Source of the DNA: Poronia punctata
Taxonomy: Eukaryota; Ascomycota; Sordariomycetes; Xylariales; Xylariaceae
Direction: 5' to 3'
Length of the DNA stretch: 31,010 nt
NCBI GenBank assembly: GCA_022579005.1
Contig: MU401792.1
Location: forward strand, 1-31,010
Shown: in pieces, positions 23,839 through 31,010 of the stretch
Numbering within the stretch: the stretch's first letter is position 1
Layout of the letters: each line of letters opens with the position of its first letter
Made by a program: the position numbers and the translations under genes
The notes under the pieces: model-generated
The model's input: the letters and a program-made list of their open reading frames with translations, nothing else
Databases searched by the model: none
Told to the model about the DNA's origin: nothing

Positions 23839-23907
23839 TTAGGCTTTTTCTTTAGCTTTTTCCCTACCTTTTTTCTTAGCCCCTTTACTTCTTTTAGCCC
23901 TACTACG
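23839..23907 (-). pseudogene. Relic of a lysine/arginine-rich protein tail inside the TIR element
   Basis: On the minus strand this stretch reads RSRAKRSKGAKKKGREKAKE plus a few residues, then a stop. It is less AT-rich than its surroundings. The codon two before it is TAG, which RIP could make from CAG. Basic tails occur at the C-terminus of some fungal DNA transposases, so a transposase remnant is possible; low-complexity chance sequence is the alternative. Confidence 0.3.
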
Positions 23908-26182
23908 CTATAAAGCTTTTAGTTATAAAAAATTTAGTTTTAATAATAGTATTTTTAGTATTGCAAGCTTAATTATAGTTTTTTAGTATAAAGAGTTATA
24001 ATATAAATTAAAAGCTATAACCTTTTAGTAGTAAGTTTTATACCTTTTAATACGTATAGCTTTGCTTAAAGTAATAGCTGTACTTTATAACTAGCCTTGC
24101 GCTTAGATAACAAAAAGCTTCTAAATTCTTAACAAAAGATTCTTTGCTAAAATGTTTACTTTTATATACTAAAAAAAATCGATTTTTTCTAGCTTAATAA
24201 GTATAATTTGCAAGTTTATATTATCTATTTTAATTTTTTTTTATATTTTATAATAGCAAATAAAGCTATACTACCTAAGCATAGTATAAACGTACTAAGA
24301 GGTTAGGCAAAAAATAAGATTACTTAGTTAAGCTAAGTAACTTAAAGCGTAGCAATACTGCTAAGTTAGTAAGTTAAGTGCTAGACCTATATATTTAATA
24401 AGTAGGTTACTTAGTTATTTTTTTTATAAATGCTTATACTTAACTTTTTTTTTACTTTTTATAAGTAAATTTTAATAAGTATAAATAGCTTTGTTTATAA
24501 AGTTTTAAATAGCTGCTTTAAAAGTAAATAAGTTATTATAGCTGTTTTAAAAGTATTGTTTTAAGCACTTATATAATAACTTTAGCAGTAAAATAGTTTA
24601 TACTTTTTAGTTATAATAATTAAAAGTAAAACAATTTACTTACTACTAACAATAAAGTAAGTACGTTTTTTATAAATAATATATTATAAGCTTTTAATTT
24701 AATAAAAATTTGCAATTAAGCTATTTTTAAGCTAACTTAAAATCTTTTTAAATATATATATATACTATATATAATTAATATAAAATAAAGCCACTGTAGT
24801 TATAAAAGATCTTAGCTAGCAAGGTACTAAAAGCTAAAAAATTAACGCTAGCAAAAAAGGTATTAAGCTATATAAGCTTAAAGTATATAATACTAACTAA
24901 AAAAAAATCGCAGTTTTTAAGCACATTATTTTTAGCTTTACTTTTGTTTAAATTAAGTTAGTTTTTAAAAAAGTCTTTAAAAAGTAGTTTAGTTTAATTA
25001 GGTTAGCTTTTAGCTATATTTACAAGCTTGTCTTTATAATTATTTTGCTTTTAAATTTACTTTTTGCTTATTTAGTAAATAATGTTTTTATTAATATAAA
25101 AAATACATATTTATTACTTTATATTATAAAAAAATTTAGTATTGTTAGCTGCTTATTTAAACTGCTTATTAAAGTTACTAATTAAAACCTTAAAAGCAAA
25201 AATAATAAGCTTATTAGCTTACTTTGCTAGGTAGCAAAAAGCTTACTTAAACATAATAGTAGTTTTATTTAAAATAATAACAAAAGCAATAGTAAAAGTG
25301 TTGCTAGGCTTTATATAAGTAAATTTTATAAAATTAAGCAATAATATATAGTAATAGTTTGTTTTATAAATAAAGTTAGCAATAATAACCTATAAAAACT
25401 GTTTTTATATTTTTTTATACTAAAAATAGGTTTAAATAACACCTTTTACTTATATAAAATGCTTTGCTTTAGTATAGTAAAGAACTTAGTAGCAAATTTC
25501 CTGCTTTTTAAAGCGCTGCACTAACGCTTAAGTAGCTATATACTTATTAAAAGCAGTACATTAAAGCCTTTTAACTATATTATATATGTTTTTTTATTAA
25601 ATTAAATAAGTTAAAAAGCTTAACTAAAATAAGCATAATATATTAGCTAAATATATATTAGCTTAAACTAAGCCCTTAATATAAATAATATATACCTTAG
25701 TTAGCTAGCAGTAATATAGTTATAAAAAAAGCAGTAAAGCTAAATAGTTATGCTTTTTATAGCTAAGTAAAAGCTTAAAAACCTACTTTTAATTAGTTAC
25801 TAAACAAGCTTTTATTACGCTTTGCTAAGCATAGTTATTTTTAATAGTTACTATAAACTAAATACTAAAGCTTTACGTAGCCTTTTAAATATTTTAATAG
25901 TAAGCAATAGTATAAGTTATATATATTTTTACTAGTAAAGTACCTACTTTTTAGCTATTGCAAGCTTAGCAGCATATAATTATAAAGCTATAATTAAATA
26001 TAAAAAACTACAAAGATTTATATAAAGTTATTATATTAAGTATAAGTAAGCTACTATTAGGCTTACTTATTAGTAGGTTTAAAATTAGCAGTATTAATAA
26101 GAACCTAGCTAAATAAAGCTATAAAAAGTTAGTAATTACGTTTAAAATAAATAAGTTATAGTATTATATATATATAATTAAT

Positions 26183-26250
26183 GTTAAAAGTAAAAGTTAA
26201 AAGTAAAAGTAAAAGTTAAAAGTTAAAAATAAAAGTTAAAAGTAAAAGTA
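26183..26250. repeat. Simple repeat of (T)TAAAAG units
   Basis: About 68 bp consist of taaaag and ttaaaag units in irregular order. It lies in the AT-rich interior of the TIR element and is probably a slippage product. Confidence 0.8.
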
Positions 26251-26719
26251 GTATAAGGTTGCTAGTTAAATAGATTAATAAGTAAGCAGTTATTAAATTA
26301 AAAATAAAACGGGTATAAAAGCAGTAAATAATAGCAATAAGTAAGTTACTAATTTGCTTTACTAATTAAACAAAAATAAAGCTAAAATAATATTAAAATC
26401 TAGTTAAAATAAGTAATTTATAATATTTTATATATAAAAAAATAAAGTTATAAAAGTAAAAGTAAGTTAGCTAGCTATATTAAATAGTAAATTGCTTATG
26501 TACTTAGTTAATTAAGTATTAAGTAGTTAAAATAAGTAAGTAAATTATATAATTAAATATTATAAAATTAAAAAGTATTATACTATATATAGTGCAAGCA
26601 AATTAAGTAAAGAATATATAAGATCCACTTTTTTACTACTAAGCGCAGCTAGCTATAATAGCTAAATAGGTGCCTTAATAGTAATTAATAAGTGCTTTAT
26701 TAGAAATTTTTATATTATA

Positions 26720-26885
26720 ATAAGTACATAGCTATTATTATAATGTTATATTAGTTAGTACATTAAAATTTTGTATATAATTTTAAGTAAACTTAGGTTA
26801 GATCTAGGTTAAAAACAGTTTAAATTATATATAAAATTTTAATGTACTAATTAATATAATATTATAATAATAGCTATATACTTAT
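26720..26885. mobile_element. 166-bp palindromic MITE-like insertion in the right TIR
   Basis: Arms of about 65 bp are near-perfect inverses, beginning ataagtacatagctattatt on the left and ending in its inverse, aataatagctatatacttat, on the right. The few differences are C/T or G/A. About 35 bp separate the arms, including the palindrome agatct. TATA lies on both sides, a possible target duplication. The left TIR lacks the segment: its sequence runs straight from tatatatattata into gaatttttaataaagcac. Confidence 0.75.
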
Positions 26886-27264
26886 TATAATATATATAGC
26901 TAAAATTAAAATTATGCTGCAAATATAGCTATAGTTATAGCTTGCTTTTCTAATCTTATTTTAAGGTCTGGAAATCTGCTAATATAAGTAAATAGTAGCT
27001 TTTAATTAGTTAGAATAGGTTAAAATCCCTAGTATTACACCTAAAATAGTAACACCTTTACTAGGTTAATAGCTATATTATTTACATAGCATAATACTAG
27101 ACCTTAAGTATTTTTATTTTTTTTAAAAAAATAGCTATAATAGCTTTAAATAAATTATAGCAACGCATTAAAGTATTTTAAATTTAGTAGTATTTTTATA
27201 TAAATTAGGTATAGATCCTACCGGCACCTAAACAGTAGTTATAACCTAAGTAGATGTTTTGCCG

Positions 27265-27287
27265 CCCTCTTTGCGTAGCAGAGAGGG
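27265..27287. repeat. Subterminal hairpin of the right TIR
   Basis: ccctctttgc, loop gta, gcagagaggg: the counterpart of 22927-22949 with one C-to-T change. Confidence 0.7.
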
Positions 27288-27312
27288 ACCACCACAGGTG
27301 GGTCCTCTAGTA

Positions 27313-27989
27313 ATAGGTTAGCAAAACTAAAAACAGAAGGGGGAGGGTTGAGCGTTCGTGCGATTTAGATTTCTTTTTTTCTCTACCTGTACTCATACTG
27401 CAGGCCTATTTTGCGAACTCGGTACCACACAATTAAGCCGAAGGGCCTACGAGTAAGTAAGTTGTCAGGCTTGTGGAATGATACAGGGATAAGGGAATTT
27501 TGTTTTGTATGTTGGTTGAAGCAGCATCGCCACTCAGCGGTAGCTGTGGAACAGGAAAATCAATATAATGCAAAGAATACCTCCGAAAGGGCTCACAACT
27601 CGATGCACATACGTGTAGCACAAGGAACTTTACAAGGAAGATCCTTGGAGGGAGCGACGATCACGGCAGTCGGAGGTGGAGGAATAGTGGAAGTCGAGGT
27701 CATCAGGCAGAACATACCAACCTTAGTGTAGGTTATCGCGGCTTCCTTGGGGACCGGGAGCTGGCGGCCGGTCTGGGAGGTCCCCTATTCACGCGGGCGA
27801 ATATCTACAAGTACGAGTAGATATGTGTACAATGTGAGGCCGCAATAGATATTAGAAGAGTGAGACGACGACAGGTTGAGGTAGGAGGGCGTAACAATGC
27901 CTTCCATTCGTTTCAGGTGCAGTTACAGTGCGTCATTTGCATAGCCCCTTGGCTTCGTATTTCCGTTGGGCCATGCAGGCTTTGCTCGT
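27313..27989. other. About 680 bp of ordinary-composition DNA without a recognisable gene
   Basis: The longest ORF here is about 106 codons (27411-27731, plus strand), with no recognisable domain and no codon pattern to support it. The stretch lies between the TIR element and the right copy of the dispersed repeat. It could be single-copy DNA or an undamaged part of that repeat. Confidence 0.4.
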
Positions 27990-28300
27990 AGGAGATCTAT
28001 TAGATCCAACAGGTCATGAGATAACAGGAATTAATGTAATGCCCACATAGTAAAAGTTATACGGCTGCAGTAAGGGCCAGTTCGGTGGTCAAAAAGTTCC
28101 CAGGGCCAGAGTGACTTTAATACATTGGTGTCCACCTGTCCTAACTAAATACAGCTATAGCGCGACGCTAGCATATTGAAGTTACTGAAGGTATAGGAAA
28201 AATTTCCAACCTTTTCTAGCCCATTATTTCAACCTATCATTCTACCTACCTATTTACGCGTGCTAAGGTACGCATAGAAAGGCTGCCACCTGGCACCTGC

Positions 28301-28341
28301 ACCTTAACGGCTGCAAACCAGTCCTTTGCAGCCGTTAAGGT
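28301..28341. repeat. Perfect hairpin 1, 17-bp stem
   Basis: accttaacggctgcaaa, loop ccagtcc, tttgcagccgttaaggt. The stem has no mismatch. It lies in the interior of the Harbinger-type element. Confidence 0.9.
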
Positions 28342-28368
28342 CAATATCTCCCCACCTACCTACCTATA

Positions 28369-28400
28369 TAACGGCTGCAACGCAGTCCTTGCAGCCGTTA
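28369..28400. repeat. Perfect hairpin 2, 12-bp stem
   Basis: taacggctgcaa, loop cgcagtcc, ttgcagccgtta. Stem and loop are nearly those of hairpin 1, and both are followed by aggtc and then aatatctcc, so the pair is a tandem duplication. Confidence 0.88.
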
Positions 28401-28415
28401 AGGTCTGGCAATATC

Positions 28416-28476
28416 TCCTTACCTTACCTACCTACCTACCTACCTACCTACCTACCTACTTACCTACTTACTTACC
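28416..28476. repeat. (TACC)n microsatellite
   Basis: About 60 bp of tacc units with a few ttacc and tact variants. A short inverse run, gtaggtaggtag, lies about 35 bp downstream at 28512-28523. Confidence 0.9.
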
Positions 28477-28586
28477 TTTATTATAGGTGCGTTTGGAAGC
28501 GTTGATTATATGTAGGTAGGTAGCCATGCTAAGAGATGTCGTCAAAAAAATGGGTATTTTGGGTGGATTTCAACGCGAAAGAGAAG

Positions 28587-28633
28587 GGCCCTGTGAACTT
28601 TTTACCTATGGTAGGTGAAAAGTTCCCAGGGCC
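28587..28633. repeat. Imperfect inverted repeat, 22-bp arms
   Basis: Arms 28587-28608 and 28612-28633 match at 20 of 22 positions around a 3-base spacer. The motif aaaagttcccagggcc in the right arm also occurs in direct orientation at 28090-28105 near the left end and, slightly changed (aaaagttccgagggc), at about 28846 near the right end. Confidence 0.85.
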
Positions 28634-29003
28634 ATTTTCTCTATATTTTATGGCAACCCAGGCCATTTCTGGTTAATTCGACGGCCAAAAATGGTAACGC
28701 GTGCTAAGGGTACGGAGGGTACGGTTAAAAATTTGCCAGTCCACTTTTTGACAATGTACTGTAGGCTTTGGCGTTTTTACCATACTAAATTAAGGAAAGT
28801 GCACAGCCTAGCGTCTTGGGCAGTACATGGCCCCATAAAATGAAAAAGTTCCGAGGGCATTTTGGGTGTTGCCGAACTGGCTCTAAGAACTACTATAAAG
28901 GAAAAAGTCCTCTTATAAAGGGTTTCTCTTTACTTATTTAGTATATGTAAATTTTATGAAAAAAAGAAGTTTTACCTTTTACGTAATATATTAATTAATA
29001 TAT

Positions 29004-31010
29004 ATAATTTAGCTATTTTGCTAGTTTTAATAATTAAAAGTTTTATATTATTTATTATTATTATTAAAGCTTAATAGCATAGCAACTTAATAATAATGAT
29101 ATTTGCTAATAAAATTAAACTATTTTGCTTAAAAGAATTTTATTACTAAAATAAAGAATTTAAAACAAAAGCTTTAGCTTTATAGCTATAGTAATATATT
29201 AACTTAAAAAATAAAAAACTTTAGCTTAAATAACTTAAACTTGTTAATATTATTAAATTTAATAAAAAGCTTATTATTTTTACTACTAAAAAAACTAAAT
29301 TTAAGTTTTATATAGTTAAAAATACTTTTATTTTAAATAAAAATAAATAAGTTAATATTAAAAATCTTTTAATAAATTTTTTTAAGTTTACTAAAAAATT
29401 TAAATTAATATTTATATTTTTTAAAAATAAATATAAATAAAGCGTTAAAGCTTAAAAAAAGCTTAATAAAAAATAGCAAAGCTAAAAACTTAAATAAGTA
29501 ATATTATATTTAAAAACTATAAAGCTTTTTATATAAAATATAATAAAAAAGTAAATAAATAGTATAATAACTTTTAAAAAGTTAAAAAAACTATAATTAA
29601 AGTATTGTTAGCTATTGCTTAAGCAAACTTTTTTAACTTTATTAAAAAAAGCACAAAAAAACTAACTAAAAATCTTAAAAAATTTATTATAAAGTAAAAT
29701 TATTATATTTTATAATTTAAGCAATATAAACTTAATATATTACTTAGCACCTACTTTTTTTTTAATAGCTTTTTAAAGCTTTTAGCAAAAAATATAAATA
29801 TTAGTATAATATGTTTAAAATAATATATAAAAAATAAATATATAAAAGCAAGCTTTATTATTTAAAATTAGCTGCTAACTTTTAAGCATATATTATAATT
29901 AATTAAAAGCTTAAAAAAATAAAAATAACTAAAAAGTTTATTATAACTTTTAATAAAAAAAAATAAAAAACTAAGCTTAAAAATTAAAAAGTAAAAATAC
30001 TTTTTTAATATTAATAAATACTTTTTTTATAAGTAAAAAATAAAAACAATACTTTTATTTTATAACTTTTAGCTAAAGCTAAAAAGCTGTTTACTAAAAA
30101 ACTATTACTAATTTATTTAAATAAACTAAAAAAAATATTTATAATTTTAAAAAAGTATAGTTAATATATAAAAATTATTATAACTTTTTTAAATACTAGT
30201 ATATATTTTTAAAGCTTTAAAAAAAAGGTTTTATAAAAAACTTAAAATATAAAAACTTTATTAAATTTAAATTTAAATATAATTTAAAGCTTAAAGCAAA
30301 AGTTAAAATTATTAAAGTAATAAAAGCTAATTAAAAAAAAGCAAAATTAATAAATAGCTTATAAAAAAAAAAAAAAAAGCATAACTAAAACGTATTTTTA
30401 TATATATAAGCTTTAAAATATTAAAAAAGCTTGCATAAAAACTATATTTATTTAAAAACTTAGCAATTTTTAACTTAAAGTTAATATTATATATTTTTAA
30501 TAAAATTAAGCGCTTTTATAATATTAAAAGTGCTTTTAAAAAAAATTTATTTTAAGCTAAAAATTTAGTTATAATTATATAAGCTTATAAAAACGTTAAT
30601 ATAAAAGTTTAAAAAATTAAAAAACTTTTTATATTAAAGCTTAAAAATATAATATATTATAAAACTTTTATAATAAATATTATTTTTTTTTATACTTTTA
30701 TTTAAAAAAGAATTTAATAAAATATAAAGCTACTAAAAAGCTATTTTAAAAAACTTAATTACTTAATATTATACTAAGTATAAAATAAATATAACTAATA
30801 TATTTTAAAATATTTATTGCTAAATATAAATAAAGCTTTTTTTATACTTAAAAAAATATATAAATAAAATATATTAAATAGCTTGCTTTTAAAGCAAATC
30901 TTTTTAAATAGTATCTTTAGCTTAGCTACTTAGGTTTTAATATACTTTAGCACTTAATAAGCTAAGCAAAAAAAGTAAAAATTAAAAAATCTTTAAGCTA
31001 AAGTATTAAA
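29004..31010. repeat. RIP-degraded repeat at the right edge
   Basis: Two kilobases of very AT-rich, stop-filled sequence continue the right copy of the dispersed repeat to the end of the window. I found no internal direct or inverted repeat, no ORF and no match to the LTR-element interior that I could align by eye. The family is unknown. Confidence 0.65.

Larger units (their letters stand above)
22904..27310. mobile_element. 4.4-kb element with long terminal inverted repeats and TA target duplication
   Basis: The ends are exact inverses, starting CTAGAGGACCCACCTGTGG, and are flanked by TA at 22902-22903 and 27311-27312. Inverted similarity continues inward for about 620 bp on each side, with mostly C/T and G/A differences. 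The outer 75-90 bp are of ordinary composition and nearly identical; the rest is strongly RIP-damaged with no intact ORF. A TA duplication points to the Tc1/mariner group, but such long inverted repeats are unusual there, so the superfamily is open. A lysine-rich coding relic at 23839-23907 (minus strand) may be the tail of a lost transposase. The right repeat carries a 166-bp palindromic insertion. Confidence 0.8.
26511..27310 (-). repeat. Right terminal inverted repeat, with an insertion
   Basis: This is the inverse partner of 22904-23520. It is longer because of the 166-bp palindrome at 26720-26885. The outermost 75-90 bp keep normal composition and near identity to the left terminus. The inner limit near 26511 is approximate. 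Confidence 0.78.
28074..28883. mobile_element. PIF/Harbinger-type, Tourist-like non-autonomous element (810 bp)
   Basis: The ends are GGGCCAGTTCGG and its near inverse CCGAACTGGCTC (11 of 12 match), flanked by TAA at 28071-28073 and 28884-28886. A 3-bp TAA/TTA duplication and ends starting GGG/GGCC are the known marks of PIF/Harbinger and Tourist elements. There is no ORF for a DDE transposase or Myb-like protein, so it must be moved in trans. The empty site is preserved in the paralogous repeat at 301-303. Inside are two related perfect hairpins, a (TACC)n run and a 22-bp imperfect inverted repeat. Confidence 0.82.
27990..29003 (+). repeat. Right copy of the dispersed repeat, split by a Harbinger-type element
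   Basis: Positions 27990-28073 and 28884-29003 correspond, with no gaps, to 220-303 and 301-420 (the TAA is counted twice). The first part and the start of the second are almost free of RIP damage (for example gcccacatag against gcttatatag in the left copy). Damage rises after about 28,940. Past 29003 the copy continues into RIP-degraded sequence while the left copy stops. Confidence 0.82.

Noticed and set aside
26630..26720. Possible gene fragment in the AT-rich interior near the palindrome
   Set aside because: The words there match the left inverted repeat in reverse, so it is TIR sequence.
27411..27731. 106-codon plus-strand ORF
   Set aside because: It shows no recognisable domain, no plausible splice extension and no composition bias that would separate it from chance.

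Overview
The window looks like nuclear DNA of a filamentous ascomycete. It alternates gene-bearing DNA of ordinary base composition (about 11.7-22.9 kb, plus gene-free 27.3-28.9 kb) with extremely AT-rich blocks (1-420, 480-11,000, 22,980-27,230 and 28,980-31,010). In the AT-rich blocks every frame is full of stops, most surviving C is followed by T and most surviving G is preceded by A. Paired repeat copies differ mainly by C/T and G/A changes. That is the expected product of repeat-induced point mutation (RIP), a Pezizomycotina process. The genes have short GT-AG introns with clear branch points, as in that group. No species can be named from the sequence.

Layout. Positions 1-420 are a RIP-degraded repeat, part of which recurs near the right end. 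From about 480 to 11,690 runs a satellite of roughly 30-bp monomers, interrupted by a decayed LTR retrotransposon (3843-10217, LTRs of 284 and 283 bp). The satellite reverses orientation near 10,640 and loses its RIP damage towards 11,100. There, four-monomer units of about 120 bp can be read. A stretch of about 1.7 kb without a recognisable gene follows.

Three genes occupy 13.5-22.2 kb. They are a four-exon gene for a Clr5-domain protein (+), a 14-exon gene for cytosolic glutaminyl-tRNA synthetase (+), and a two-exon gene for a conserved fungal protein of unknown function with a duplicated internal module (-). The synthetase gene and the third gene converge. They do not form a pathway; the interest lies in a housekeeping gene sitting between RIP-silenced blocks.

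Positions 22904-27310 are a 4.4-kb element with terminal inverted repeats of about 620 bp and a TA target duplication. Its right repeat carries a 166-bp palindromic insertion that the left one lacks. Positions 28074-28883 are an 810-bp PIF/Harbinger-type (Tourist-like) element with a TAA duplication. The host repeat into which it inserted also occurs at 220-420, and that copy preserves the empty target site at 301-303. The rest, to 31,010, is RIP-degraded repeat.

No CRISPR array, rRNA, convincing tRNA or secondary-metabolite cluster was seen. The most notable structures are the nested elements, the higher-order satellite and the tapering of RIP at repeat edges.
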